A stretch of 64,000 bases of DNA from an uncultured Clostridia bacterium (GCA_934233745.1 CAKQGN010000006.1:28002-92001); one strand, 5' to 3'. Shown: positions 26,101 through 35,087, counted from the first letter of the stretch. The notes: generated by a model from the letters alone, not told the origin. Numbers and translations are program-made.

Positions 26101-28500
26101 TTATCTGATTTTTGCGCCTGCTTTTCGTTTCAAAGCGGACAAAATCCTTGCCATTTCGGTTGCTATTTCCTCATCGGTGAGCGTGCGTTCGAGGGATGAG
26201 AAGGAAAAACTCATTGCAACGCTCTTTTTGTTTTTGCCGAGTTGGTCGCTCTTGTATTCGTCAAACACGTTAACATCGTCAAGGAATCTGATTTTTGCGC
26301 CTTTAACCGCGTCTACGAGATCTTGCGCAAGCACATCGTCATTTACAACCACGGCGAGATCCCTGTCGATATTCGGGAATTTTCCGAAAGGTTCGCACTT
26401 GCTCTTTTCAAGACATTTTTTGTCAAAAATCTTGTCGATAGAAATCTCCGCAACGTATACGCGAGTGTTGTCGATTCCGTAATTCTTTTGAACGTCGGGA
26501 TGCAATTCGCCAAGATAGCCTACACTGTTTCCGTTTACAAAAACTTCTGCGCTTCTGCCGGGATGCAAGAAAGGTTTGCTTGCGCGAGCGTATTTTGCGT
26601 CTATATGCAGTGTCCTGAAAACTTGTTCAACTGTGCCTTTAAGCTCAAAGAAGTCGGCGCCGTCGCCGTATTCGCCTATACAAAGCCTGCTCTCCTCGTC
26701 AGGCAATTCTTCAAGAGGCAAACTCTTTGGCAAATATACGTTTGCAACCTCAAACAGTCTTGCGCTCTTGTTGAAGTGCGTTGCGTTGTAAACCATTGTT
26801 TCTATCATGCTGTGAACAAGGGTTGTGCGCATTACGCTGAGTGCTTCTCCGAGCGGATTTTTTAGGCGAATCGCATCTGTTGCCTTGTCATTTTCGTCAA
26901 GATTCAAAAGAGATACGAACTTCGGCGAGGTGAACGAGTATGTTACGCTCTCCATAAGACCGCATGCCATAAGAGTGTCTTTGACAATATTGACAAACTT
27001 GTTTTTGTCGGGAAGACCGCCCTCTGCAAGCCCCGCAAACTCGAAGAGAGTTGGCTTTATATGAGAGTAACCGTACACTCGGATAAACTCTTCGGCAATG
27101 TCGTTGACTCCGACTATGTCTTCTCTGTCCTCTTTTACAAGCGCGACAAGTTGTTTGCCCTCGTCTTTTACTTGTATACCGAGCCTTGCAAGTATGGAAA
27201 CAAGCGTGTTTTTCGGCACTTTACAGCCGAGAATTTCGGATAATTTCTTTGTGGTGAACGGTATTTCACGCAAGGTTTGATAATCGACTTTTACATCGAT
27301 AAGACCGTTTACGATATCGCCCGAACCGCTTTGATAAACAAGCGTCAAAGCTCGTTTGATGCCGTATTCCTGCGACGCGAAGTCAATGCCTTTTTCAAAT
27401 CTTGCGGAGCTGTCCGAGCGCAAATTGAGCGCACGCGACGTGCGACGCACGTTATCTCTCGCAAATTTTGCCGCTTCGAAAACGACTTCGCGGGTATCTG
27501 CTTGTATTCCGCTGTTTGCGCCGCCCATTATGCCCGCAACGGCAACAGGTCTGTCGCTGTCGCAAATGACAAGCATACTGTCCGAAAGTTTGTTTTCTTT
27601 GCCGTCCAGCGTGACGATAATCTCGTCCTGCTTTGCGTTGCGAACGACGATTTTATTGCCCGTAAGCTCTCTCTTGTCAAAGGAGTGCATAGGTTGACCG
27701 ATTTCGATAAGAACATAGTTTGTGATGTCAACGATGTTGTTTATCGGGCGGATTCCTACCGCTCTCAACCTTGATTTTATCTTTTGCGACGACGGGAATA
27801 TTTTGATATTCTTCACGCCTGCAGCCATATATCTCGGGCAAAGCTCGTGATTTTGCACCTCTACGCTCACCATATCCGAAACATTAGTATCGGGCAAGGT
27901 TACTTTATAATCTATTACGGGTTCTCTGCAATCGGTTTTCAGCGCAACGGCAACCTCTTTTGCCATTTTGTAAATACTGTTGCAGTCGGGACGATTGGCA
28001 GTGACGCTCACGTCGAGGATAACGTCGTCGTGACCGAGTGCTTTGAGTGCGTTTTGACCAAGCTCCGTGCCTGCTTCAAAGCGAATTATATCGCCTGTTT
28101 TTTGGTTTTGGACGTCATCTTCCGTCAAGCCGACTTCCTCCAGACCGCAAAGCATGCCCTCGCTGACAACACCGCGAAGTTCGCCCTTGACAATGTTATG
28201 TCCGTCTGCAAGGCGCGCTCCGTCAAGCGCAACGGCAATTGTTTCGCCCCCTACAACGGGAACGTTTGTGACAACCTGAATGGTTTTTGAGCCGATGTCG
28301 ATTTGAGTGACTCTCAATCTGTCCGCATTGGGATGCTGCTCGACCTTTACGATTTTGCCGACGACAACGTTTGTTGCCTGTTGTTCTTGATAAATAATAT
28401 CTTCCACTTCAAAACCGATTCCGACAAGTTTTTTTGCGAGAGTCGGGATTGAAACGTTTATGTCCACATAGTCTTTAAGCCAGGAAATAGGTACTAACAT
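26101..28500 (-). CDS. pheT: Phenylalanine-tRNA ligase beta subunit
   Basis: 799 residues. The beta chain of the alpha2beta2 enzyme that charges tRNA-Phe. The N-terminal tRNA-binding (OB) domain has VVGKIVKVEQHPNADRLRV near 46-64. B3/B4 editing and B5 domains follow (DVSVTANRPDCNS, GTFNMGG-type IMGGANSG, RSDSSARFEKGID). The catalytic-like core and C-terminal FDX-ACB domain (FPNIDRDLAVVVNDDV) complete a full-length protein. GGAGG precedes ATG 28500. It lies 12 nt after pheS. Confidence 0.97.
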   Translation of the reverse strand: MLVPISWLKDYVDINVSIPTLAKKLVGIGFEVEDIIYQEQQATNVVVGKIVKVEQHPNADRLRVTQIDIGSKTIQVVTNVPVVGGETIAVALDGARLADGHNIVKGELRGVVSEGMLCGLEEVGLTEDDVQNQKTGDIIRFEAGTELGQNALKALGHDDVILDVSVTANRPDCNSIYKMAKEVAVALKTDCREPVIDYKVTLPDTNVSDMVSVEVQNHELCPRYMAAGVKNIKIFPSSQKIKSRLRAVGIRPINNIVDITNYVLIEIGQPMHSFDKRELTGNKIVVRNAKQDEIIVTLDGKENKLSDSMLVICDSDRPVAVAGIMGGANSGIQADTREVVFEAAKFARDNVRRTSRALNLRSDSSARFEKGIDFASQEYGIKRALTLVYQSGSGDIVNGLIDVKVDYQTLREIPFTTKKLSEILGCKVPKNTLVSILARLGIQVKDEGKQLVALVKEDREDIVGVNDIAEEFIRVYGYSHIKPTLFEFAGLAEGGLPDKNKFVNIVKDTLMACGLMESVTYSFTSPKFVSLLNLDENDKATDAIRLKNPLGEALSVMRTTLVHSMIETMVYNATHFNKSARLFEVANVYLPKSLPLEELPDEESRLCIGEYGDGADFFELKGTVEQVFRTLHIDAKYARASKPFLHPGRSAEVFVNGNSVGYLGELHPDVQKNYGIDNTRVYVAEISIDKIFDKKCLEKSKCEPFGKFPNIDRDLAVVVNDDVLAQDLVDAVKGAKIRFLDDVNVFDEYKSDQLGKNKKSVAMSFSFSSLERTLTDEEIATEMARILSALKRKAGAKIR

Positions 28501-28512
28501 ATTTGCGCCTCC

Positions 28513-29532
28513 TCAGTTGAATTGCTTAAGAAAACGCACGTCGTTTTCATAGAGCATTTTGATGTTCGGGATGCCGTATTTTATCATGGCGATACGGTCG
28601 ATGCCGAATCCGAACGCAAATCCGCCGTATTCTTTGCTGTCTATTCCGCACATATCCAGAACATGCGGATTGACGATACCCGCGCCGAGAATTTCAACCC
28701 ATCCCGTGCCTTTGCATACTCTGCAACCTTTTCCGTGGCACATCGAGCAAGTTACGTCAACCTCAACCGACGGCTCGGTAAACGGAAAGTACGACGGACG
28801 AAGCCTGACTTTGGTGTCTTTTGAAAAGAGTTTTTCTGCAAAGGTTTGCAAGCACCCCTGCAAATCGCCCATGGTGATATGTTTGTCGATTGCAAGCCCC
28901 TCGAATTGATTGAAAATAGGACTGTGGGACGCGTCGTCGTCGCTTCTGTACACCTTGCCCGGCGAGATTATACGTATAGGCGGCGCACCTGCCTGCATAA
29001 CGCGCGCTTGAACCGCTGAGGTTTGGGTGCGTAGTACGATATTGTCATTGATATAAAACGTATCCTGCATATCCCTTGCCGGATGGTCTTTCGGCACGTT
29101 GAGAAGCTGAAAGTTATAAAGGTCGCTTTCTATTTCAGGTCCTTCGACAACGGAAAATCCCATGCCCGAAAATATGTCTACAAGCTCTCTGGTGATCAGC
29201 GTGAGCGGATGCAAAGTCCCGAGATTTTCACGATTCGAGGGCAAAGTAACGTCGATTTCTTCCGCTTTCAGACGAGCAAGTTTTTCTTGTTCTTCGACAA
29301 GTTGCGTCTTTTGGTTGAGAACACTCTCCACCGCCGTGCGCAATTCATTGACGAGTTTGCCCATGAAAGGGCGTTCTTCCTTCGGCACGTTTGCCATATC
29401 TCTCATAAGGAGAGAAATTTCGCCGCTTTTGCCGAGATACTTCACTCTGACGTCGTTGAGATCCTGCGACGTTTGAGCTTTCTCGATCATGTCGAGTGCG
29501 GCGTTTTTGATAGCGTCCATTTTTTCTTTCAT
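28513..29532 (-). CDS. pheS: Phenylalanine-tRNA ligase alpha subunit
   Basis: 339 residues from ATG 29532. The open frame reaches 29556, but AGGAGT upstream of 29532 and the typical N-terminus (KMDAIKNAALDMIEKA, a coiled-coil arm) favour the internal start. Class II synthetase motifs are clear: DTFYI, LRTQTSAVQARVM, SPGKVYRSDDDASHSPIFNQFEGL, and the C-terminal GFAFGFGIDRIAMIKYGI. An inserted C-M-C-H-G-K-G-C-R-V-C-K-G pattern near 270 could bind zinc. No T-box leader was seen upstream. Confidence 0.97.
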   Translation of the reverse strand: MKEKMDAIKNAALDMIEKAQTSQDLNDVRVKYLGKSGEISLLMRDMANVPKEERPFMGKLVNELRTAVESVLNQKTQLVEEQEKLARLKAEEIDVTLPSNRENLGTLHPLTLITRELVDIFSGMGFSVVEGPEIESDLYNFQLLNVPKDHPARDMQDTFYINDNIVLRTQTSAVQARVMQAGAPPIRIISPGKVYRSDDDASHSPIFNQFEGLAIDKHITMGDLQGCLQTFAEKLFSKDTKVRLRPSYFPFTEPSVEVDVTCSMCHGKGCRVCKGTGWVEILGAGIVNPHVLDMCGIDSKEYGGFAFGFGIDRIAMIKYGIPNIKMLYENDVRFLKQFN

Positions 29533-29548
29533 AAAAACTCCTAAAAAT

Positions 29549-29572
29549 GCACGCATGCGTATATACGCGTGC
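29549..29572 (-). promoter_or_regulatory. Palindrome in the pheS 5' leader
   Basis: GCACGC (29549-29554) pairs with GCGTGC (29567-29572), and the core GCGTATATACGC (29557-29568) is itself a perfect palindrome that competes with it. It sits 17-40 nt upstream of the pheS start. It could be an operator or an RNA hairpin. Confidence 0.45.
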
Positions 29573-29704
29573 GATAATTATCCTTAAAATAATATCAATA
29601 TAACATCGATAAGTCAACAAATTGTGCCAAAACCGATTAAAAAGCTAAAAAGACAACGATTTTCGCTGTTTATGTCTGTTGATTTCAGATAAAAAGTTTT
29701 ACAC

Positions 29705-29733
29705 TCGACATTAAGATTGGAACAAAATACAAT
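29705..29733 (+). promoter_or_regulatory. Promoter of the candidate small RNA
   Basis: TCGACA (29705-29710) and TACAAT (29728-29733) are 17 bp apart, placing the start near 29740, exactly at the 5' arm of the hairpin RNA described next. Confidence 0.5.
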
Positions 29734-29739
29734 AACCCC

Positions 29740-29814
29740 GAGAAATGAGATGCGCACAGCTATTGCATGCGATTTCGGCGGACGCAAGTCTTACGACGCT
29801 CATTTCTTTTTTTT
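29740..29814 (+). ncRNA. Candidate ~75-nt small RNA ending in an intrinsic terminator
   Basis: AGAAATGAG (29741-29749) pairs perfectly with CTCATTTCT (29799-29807), which is followed by seven more T. The 49 nt between them are GC-rich and can form inner hairpins. A promoter-like pair sits at the right distance upstream. There is no coding gene on this strand within 2 kb, so the T-run is not an obvious gene terminator. No tRNA T-arm or SRP RNA motif is present. The family is unknown. Confidence 0.5.
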
Positions 29815-29848
29815 ATAAAATTATGTTCTCAATTGCTTGTTTCGTCTT

Positions 29849-31231
29849 TTATTTTTTTACTATGACAGTCACATCAATCGGTTTGTCGGACAGTTTTATA
29901 AATTTTGTTCCTTCGATATTTGTGTTTCCCAAATAAACCTTAGTATCGTCGCCGCGCTTGAGATGCATCGAGTGATTTATACCGTTATTTTCAAAAACCA
30001 CATCCGCTTTGACAATATTGCGTGGCAAGTGCGGACAAACTCTTAAAACATTGCCCGATGTCGATATACCGAAATTTAGGTTTTCAAATTTATAGATTGG
30101 CTCAAAACTATTCTCAAAATCAATAATTTTTGAAATACTTTTGTTGGTTATGTTTTTTTTACAGCCAAAAAATATGCTCATAAAAAAATCCGAATTCAGA
30201 GCCGCCGCAAGCATTGATATATCTTTTTTATGAGTGATTATACACACGGCTGTCGACAACACGCTGATTTTTTTGACCTTATTATGCCCTGCCGACGCAC
30301 TCTGCATATATTTTTCAAGGCGAATGGCATACATAAATTCATCGAGGTTTTCTTTGTCGCTCAGTTTGCTCGCAAGCGATAAAAATGCGTATTTTTCTTT
30401 TTCGCTCGCACTCTCAAAACTTTCAAATTTATCGTATATTTCAAGCGGCGTATAATATCTCGAAAAATCGAAGTGCAGAACGCTTTGTATGCTGTCCGAC
30501 AGATGCGCAAAAGTTGCATACAATCCGTCAATGACTCCGTCAAGACTTCCCTTGTTCGATTTTGTGTAATTTGCCTCAATCATACAAAGCTCCAAAAACA
30601 ATTTGGACTTTGAATAACTCTTATATTTTTTGTTGCTTTGCACAAATTCGCTGTCACGCACATATTTTCTTGCGATTTTTGATACTTTTGCGATTGTATT
30701 TAAGTTTTCAAGAACAAAGTAGGTTTTTTCAAGTATTGCATACAAAAACGCTTCTTTCATTGTGGAAATTTCACAAAAAGTAAGCGTTTTGAATCTATTT
30801 TGTTCGTTGACGAGCGTCCTGACTCTGTCTTCGGTAAAAATCCAATTCGCCGACGACAAACAAAGTTTTGCAACGGATACGTTTCTCGGCTGACAGTTTA
30901 CACTCGGATTGTCGCAAAGTTTGGCAAAGTCGATTTTCAGAAGCACATCGATTGTTTGCCGGTCATCGCAAAAATCCGAAAACAATCCCTTATATTTTTT
31001 TTGTTTGAGCAAAAACAGCAACAATTTTATATGTCGTTTGTAATATGCGTCTTTTATACTGCTCCCCTTTGATGGCGTTTGCATATCAAAAACAAATGCC
31101 TTGCATTTTTCAAGGTATTCGGTATCTTTTAGCGTAGAAAAACACCCTTCTTGCGGTCTTTTTTTGACAAGCAGGTATCCTATCAAAAACACCGATACAA
31201 CGATTGCGGTAAGTATATAAGCCATGCACAT
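29849..31231 (-). CDS. Hypothetical membrane-anchored protein
   Basis: 460 residues, not recognised. One membrane segment lies at the very N-terminus (AYILTAIVVSVFLIGYLL, about 4-21), followed by a mostly helical soluble region. Residues near 130-185 (VNEQNRFKTLTFCEISTMKEAFLYAILEK, in two parts) resemble the helical segment found in GT36/cyclic glucan synthase-type proteins, where an LT-x-x-E-L-W block precedes IEN-type helices; this is a weak resemblance. The C-terminal 100 residues are beta-rich (NFGISTSGNVLRVCPHLP). There is no clear ribosome binding site, and it is isolated between pheS and rnpB. Confidence 0.7.
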   Translation of the reverse strand: MCMAYILTAIVVSVFLIGYLLVKKRPQEGCFSTLKDTEYLEKCKAFVFDMQTPSKGSSIKDAYYKRHIKLLLFLLKQKKYKGLFSDFCDDRQTIDVLLKIDFAKLCDNPSVNCQPRNVSVAKLCLSSANWIFTEDRVRTLVNEQNRFKTLTFCEISTMKEAFLYAILEKTYFVLENLNTIAKVSKIARKYVRDSEFVQSNKKYKSYSKSKLFLELCMIEANYTKSNKGSLDGVIDGLYATFAHLSDSIQSVLHFDFSRYYTPLEIYDKFESFESASEKEKYAFLSLASKLSDKENLDEFMYAIRLEKYMQSASAGHNKVKKISVLSTAVCIITHKKDISMLAAALNSDFFMSIFFGCKKNITNKSISKIIDFENSFEPIYKFENLNFGISTSGNVLRVCPHLPRNIVKADVVFENNGINHSMHLKRGDDTKVYLGNTNIEGTKFIKLSDKPIDVTVIVKK

Positions 31232-31286
31232 ATTATTGACAATCGATATTAAAAATATTATTAGAATAACTAATTTTTGAAATCGA

Positions 31287-31315
31287 TTGCAAATTTTTGC
31301 GGTTTGTGTTTTAAT
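31287..31315 (+). promoter_or_regulatory. rnpB promoter
   Basis: TTGCAA (31287-31292), 17-bp spacer, TTTAAT (31310-31315). The predicted start at about 31321 agrees with the first paired base of the RNase P RNA terminal stem. Confidence 0.65.
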
Positions 31316-31319
31316 TTTA

Positions 31320-31645
31320 GTGCGAGTTAGCCGGACGGTCGCATGAAATATTTGAGGAAAGTCCGAGCATCACAGGGCACGGGTGCCGGGTAACTCCCGG
31401 TGAAGGCGACTTCAAGGACAGTGCAACAGAAAAATACCGCCGCTTTTGCGGTAAGGATGGAAAGGCGAGGTAAGAGCTCACCCGCAATTTGGCGACAATG
31501 CGCGATGTAAACCCCACTCGATGCAAGATCGGGAGCATAAAAAGCGGCCCGCAAAGCTCCCCATATCGCTTGAGGCGTGCAGAAATGTACGTCCTAGATA
31601 GATGACCGTTCAAGACAGAACTCGGCTTACAGACTATCTCGCACA
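31320..31645 (+). ncRNA. rnpB: RNase P RNA, bacterial class A-like
   Basis: The catalytic RNA that trims 5' leaders from pre-tRNA. The terminal stem GTGCGAG (31320-31326) pairs with CTCGCAC (31638-31644). The universal P4-side core GAGGAAAGTCCGAGC starts at 31355, and the 3' partner ACAGAACTCGGCTTACAGA is near 31615-31635. The TAAACCCCACTCGATGCAAGATC block near 31510 (given here in two parts: TAAACCCCAC then GCAAGATC) matches the conserved J11/12-P12 side region. The length of about 325 nt is normal for a short class A RNA. It has its own promoter and is followed at once by a terminator. Confidence 0.95.
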
Positions 31646-31680
31646 TGAAAAAAGAAGGCGCATGAGCCTTCTTTTTTCAT
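31645..31680. terminator. Bidirectional terminator between rnpB and recN
   Basis: ATGAAAAAAGAAGGC (31645-31659), a 6-nt loop, then GCCTTCTTTTTTCAT (31666-31680): a perfect 15-bp inverted repeat with A-run and T-run on the two arms. It ends rnpB and can also stop the convergent recN transcript. Confidence 0.9.
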
Positions 31681-31795
31681 GTATTCGGCTTATAAGATAA
31701 CAAACTGATTTTTCAATGTATTCTTATTTTTCGCCGTATTAAAGTATCAAGAACGGTACGTTGAGCAAATCATATGATTACGTTTTTTCTTCCCG

Positions 31796-33499
31796 TTAGT
31801 TCTTTTCGTTTTTAAGAGAATTTTTGTATCTTTGTGCGTTTGCTTTCATTTCTTTTGCATGCGGAACGGCATATATCGAATAGTCGTTGCCGCCGATAAG
31901 CCTTGCCACTTCATCCGTGTCATCGTCAAGCAAGTCAACATGCGTGAGAGTTTTTCCGTTTTCGGTGGATTTTGAAATGAGGTAATGATTGTCGGCCATA
32001 GCGGCAAGCGACGGCATATGTGTGACCGCAATGACTTGACGCGCGCGCGATATATTGCACATTTTTTCGGACACGACTTGCGATATATTGCCGGAAATGC
32101 CCGTGTCTATCTCGTCGAAAACCATTGTTCCGATGTCGTCTACGCCAGCAAGGATATTCTTGAAGGCAAGCATAAATCTTGACATTTCACCGCCCGAAAT
32201 AATCTTTGCAAGCGGTTTGAGCGGCTCGCCGACGTTTGGCGAAATCATAAACTCAACGCTGTCCATACCGTTTGCGGATATATCGTCGACATCCTCCTTT
32301 GTCGTCATCTCGACTTTGAACGTCGAACCGCTCATACCTAAGTCGCAAAGCTCTTTCATGATGTCTTTTTCAAATTTATCCGCAACCTTTCGTCTTTCGA
32401 GCGAGAGATTTTTTGCGCTTCCGAGCAGTTTTTTTGCGGCTTTGTCGATTTCGATTTCAAGTTCCTCAACTCTTTCGGCGGCATTGGCAAGGATATTTGC
32501 CTCTTTTTTCGCCTCATCATAGAACTTTTGCAATGACTCGAAACTTCCGCCGTACTTGCGCAAAATCGAGCGTACAACTTCCAATCTTTCCTCTATTTTA
32601 TCTGCCGAGCGCGAGTCGAAATCGAGTCTTTCAAGCATATCGGCAAGCGTTTCGCTTATGTCTGTGATTTCGACCTTGCAAGAATCCAGTCTATCGGCTA
32701 TCGGTTGGATGTCGTCGTCAAAGGAAGATATCGTATTGAGCAGCGATACCGAATTTTTTATCGACGCGCTCACGCTTTGAGAATCGTATCCGTCAAGCAA
32801 ATTCTTCGCTCCTTCGAGTGCGGAAATTATTTTTTCCATGTTGCGGATACGTTTGCGAGCGGTCAAGAGTTCATCCTCTTCACCGTCTTTTACATCGGCT
32901 TTTTCAATTTCATCGATTTGAAAAGTCAGAATATCCAGTTTTCTCTCTCTTTCGTCGCTATTGCCAAAACGCGCAAACTCCTTTTTTAAGGAGGAATAAT
33001 CTTTGAAATCGCTTTCGACTTCGGTTTTGAGTTTTTCGATATTCTTTTCGCCGAGTTTATCAAGAAGCGAGATATGGTTTGCACTTTTCAAAAGGGATTG
33101 ATGCTCGTGCTGACCGTGAATATCCACAAGAAGTTCGGTCAGACCTTTCAGAGTCGAAAGGGTTGAAATTCTACCGTTTATTCTGCACTCGTTTTTGCCG
33201 TCAATGCTCATTTTTCTGCGAATAACAAGCACATCCTCCGTTTCAATCCCCAAATCGTCGAGATATGAGCTTACAGCCGGCGTGATATATTCTTCAAACA
33301 CCGCCTCGACGCTCGCTTTGTCCGTCCCATAGCGGATGAGCGACTTGTCCGCACGCTCGCCCAGCACGAAATTGAGCGAGTCAATAATGATTGACTTGCC
33401 CGCGCCTGTTTCACCGCTCAGAATATTCAAGCCGTCCTTTAATTCAAGCGACAGCTTGTCGATGAGCGCAATATTTTCGATTGAAAGTTGACAAAGCAT
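31796..33499 (-). CDS. recN: DNA repair protein RecN
   Basis: 567 residues. An SMC-like ATPase acting early in double-strand break repair. Walker A GETGAGKSIIIDSLNFVLGE lies near 29-48. Two long coiled coils span about 150-380. The C-terminal ATPase half has SGGEMSRFMLAFKNIL, Walker B TMVFDEIDTGISG and VTHMPSLAAMADNHYLISK. The start ATG 33499 has GGTGA upstream. It follows argR on the same strand with a 50-nt gap, the conserved argR-recN pair. Full length. Confidence 0.97.
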   Translation of the reverse strand: MLCQLSIENIALIDKLSLELKDGLNILSGETGAGKSIIIDSLNFVLGERADKSLIRYGTDKASVEAVFEEYITPAVSSYLDDLGIETEDVLVIRRKMSIDGKNECRINGRISTLSTLKGLTELLVDIHGQHEHQSLLKSANHISLLDKLGEKNIEKLKTEVESDFKDYSSLKKEFARFGNSDERERKLDILTFQIDEIEKADVKDGEEDELLTARKRIRNMEKIISALEGAKNLLDGYDSQSVSASIKNSVSLLNTISSFDDDIQPIADRLDSCKVEITDISETLADMLERLDFDSRSADKIEERLEVVRSILRKYGGSFESLQKFYDEAKKEANILANAAERVEELEIEIDKAAKKLLGSAKNLSLERRKVADKFEKDIMKELCDLGMSGSTFKVEMTTKEDVDDISANGMDSVEFMISPNVGEPLKPLAKIISGGEMSRFMLAFKNILAGVDDIGTMVFDEIDTGISGNISQVVSEKMCNISRARQVIAVTHMPSLAAMADNHYLISKSTENGKTLTHVDLLDDDTDEVARLIGGNDYSIYAVPHAKEMKANAQRYKNSLKNEKN

Positions 33500-33549
33500 A
33501 TTTCACCGCCTTTGATACCGATATCAAAAAGCACGATTACGATACATAA

Positions 33550-34023
33550 TCAGTTGAAAAGTCTGTTTGCTTCAAGGAGATCTTCAAGTCGTCTGCGAAT
33601 CATATCTACGTGTTCGATTCCGTCAACGGCAACAAAGATTGTGTTGTCGCCGGCTATGACGCCCAAAACTTCGTCGTACGAAAGTTTGTCGATAAGCTCG
33701 GCGGCAGGTCCTGCGCTACCCGTCTCTGTTTTGAGAACAATGAGATTGCCCGAACTTTTTATCGAAATCACGGTGTTTTTGAACATGCTCAAAAACTTAT
33801 CCGCCGCACTTGCCTCTTTGGTTTGCTGAGCCGCATATTTATAATGTCTTCCGTCGCTTGAAAGCGTCTTTATAATGCCCATTTCCTTGATGTCGCGGGA
33901 CACTGTAGCTTGCGTAACCGAAAAGCCTTCGCTGCGCAGATAATCCACAAGCTCTTCCTGTGTGTCCACGTCATGTTTTGAAATGATGTCCAAAATCTTG
34001 AGTTGTCTGTTTGCTCTTGCCAT
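33550..34023 (-). CDS. argR: Arginine repressor ArgR/AhrC
   Basis: 157 residues. A hexameric arginine-dependent regulator of arginine synthesis and breakdown. The N-terminal winged helix has TQEELVDYLRSEGFSVTQATVSRDIKEMG, split here as TQEELVDYL and VTQATVSRDIKEMG (recognition helix near 38-50). The C-terminal oligomerisation and arginine-binding domain has GVIAGDNTIFVAVD, the family signature. No arginine genes lie in the window, so targets are elsewhere. In Firmicutes this gene usually sits with recN and tlyA for reasons of conserved order rather than arginine control. Confidence 0.95.
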   Translation of the reverse strand: MARANRQLKILDIISKHDVDTQEELVDYLRSEGFSVTQATVSRDIKEMGIIKTLSSDGRHYKYAAQQTKEASAADKFLSMFKNTVISIKSSGNLIVLKTETGSAGPAAELIDKLSYDEVLGVIAGDNTIFVAVDGIEHVDMIRRRLEDLLEANRLFN

Positions 34024-34033
34024 AATATATACC

Positions 34034-34837
34034 TTATCCTCTGGGATCGACAGATCCCCATCTGTTCATTTTTGTGAGGAGCTTTTTGTAGAAATTGTCC
34101 TCTTTTACCGCCAAAAACCTGATGGATTTGCGGGATTTTTCAATTGTAATACATTTGTTGCCCTTAATGTTTGCAATGTTTTCGCCGTCGCAACAAAGCG
34201 TTGCGTTTTCCCCGTCAATAAGTTCGAGTTCGATTCGGGAATTCGAACTTACAACAAGCGGACGAGAATGAAGCGAGTGTGCGCAAATCGGAATAATTAC
34301 TATTGCGTCGACGTCGGGGGCAAGTACTGGGCCGCCTGCGGAAAGCGAGTATGCGGTTGAGCCTGTGGGCGACGATACGATTGCCCCGTCGCTATGATAT
34401 GAATCGACAAATTTGCCATCCACATAAACGTCGATAAACACCGGTCGCGACGTTGCGGTTCTGAGCACGATTTCGTTGAGAGCAGACGTGCAAAAATTAT
34501 CGCAACATGCTTGCAGCGTCAATCTTTTTTCGTATTCTCCGCTTTTTATGCCTGCAATGATACTGTCTATTGAAGAATCTTTTTCGAATTGAGTCAAAAA
34601 TCCGAGATTGCCGGCGTTGATTCCTGTGACAATGACGCCTTCACGCAAGTTTTTCACCGCTTCCAAAACCGTGCCGTCACCGCCGAAAACAACGAGATTG
34701 TCGCAGTCCGAGGGGACGTCTTGTCCGCTTTTGACTTCGCATATATCAAAACCGCCGTAATTTTGCAACCCGGCTATAATTGCTTTAGTTTCGGCTGATG
34801 ATTCCGCTTTGGTAAAAATTGCAATCTTCGTTTTCAT
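34034..34837 (-). CDS. nadK: NAD kinase
   Basis: 267 residues from ATG 34837. It phosphorylates NAD to NADP. The signature FGGDGTVLEAVK lies near 53-64, with GINAGNLGFLTQF, the family's NE (ALNEIV) and the glycine-rich YHSDGAIVSSPTGSTAYSLSAGGP. An upstream frame to 34888 is open, but it runs through the promoter (34848-34876), so the shorter start is preferred. The promoter places transcription initiation only about 4 nt before this ATG, implying a leaderless or nearly leaderless mRNA. It is followed by argR 10 nt later. Confidence 0.94.
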   Translation of the reverse strand: MKTKIAIFTKAESSAETKAIIAGLQNYGGFDICEVKSGQDVPSDCDNLVVFGGDGTVLEAVKNLREGVIVTGINAGNLGFLTQFEKDSSIDSIIAGIKSGEYEKRLTLQACCDNFCTSALNEIVLRTATSRPVFIDVYVDGKFVDSYHSDGAIVSSPTGSTAYSLSAGGPVLAPDVDAIVIIPICAHSLHSRPLVVSSNSRIELELIDGENATLCCDGENIANIKGNKCITIEKSRKSIRFLAVKEDNFYKKLLTKMNRWGSVDPRG

Positions 34838-34847
34838 AAGTAAAAAA

Positions 34848-34876
34848 AGTATACAACAACTCACCGTTTTATTCAA
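34848..34876 (-). promoter_or_regulatory. nadK-argR-recN promoter
   Basis: On the minus strand, TTGAAT (34871-34876), 17 bp, TATACT (34848-34853). The predicted start at about 34841 is adjacent to the nadK ATG at 34837. Confidence 0.55.
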
Positions 34877-34964
34877 GTATAAATACAACTTTTATTAAAA
34901 AATTGAATAAAATTTATAATTTTATACAAAATGCAAATTTTAATTGAATCGCAAACGAATTATA

Positions 34965-35057
34965 TCAACCGATATGTTATTATATATCCTCTATCGAGAC
35001 ACCCTATACAGACCACTCATATCACACTCAAATCTTCAATTGCACTGTATCGGTTGA
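34965..35057. promoter_or_regulatory. Inverted repeat between divergent promoters
   Basis: TCAACCGATA (34965-34974) and TATCGGTTGA (35048-35057) are perfect inverted copies 73 bp apart. The right copy overlaps the -35 box of the promoter for the small membrane protein. The left copy is itself part of ATATC-AACC-GATAT. It could be a paired operator for an unknown regulator. The ~200-bp gap holds no gene. Confidence 0.45.
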
Positions 35058-35081
35058 CATATTTCAAGCATTTTGTATAAT
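35054..35081 (+). promoter_or_regulatory. Strong promoter of the small membrane protein
   Basis: Perfect TTGACA (35054-35059) and perfect TATAAT (35076-35081), spacer 16 bp. The predicted start is at about 35087-35088, which is the ATG itself. Confidence 0.75.
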
Positions 35082-35087
35082 TGAGGT

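Noticed and set aside
29557..29848. T-box leader in front of pheS
   Set aside because: No T-box consensus (TGG-N-ACCGCG type) or specifier stem found on the minus strand; only a GTATATAC palindrome and the separate plus-strand hairpin RNA are seen.
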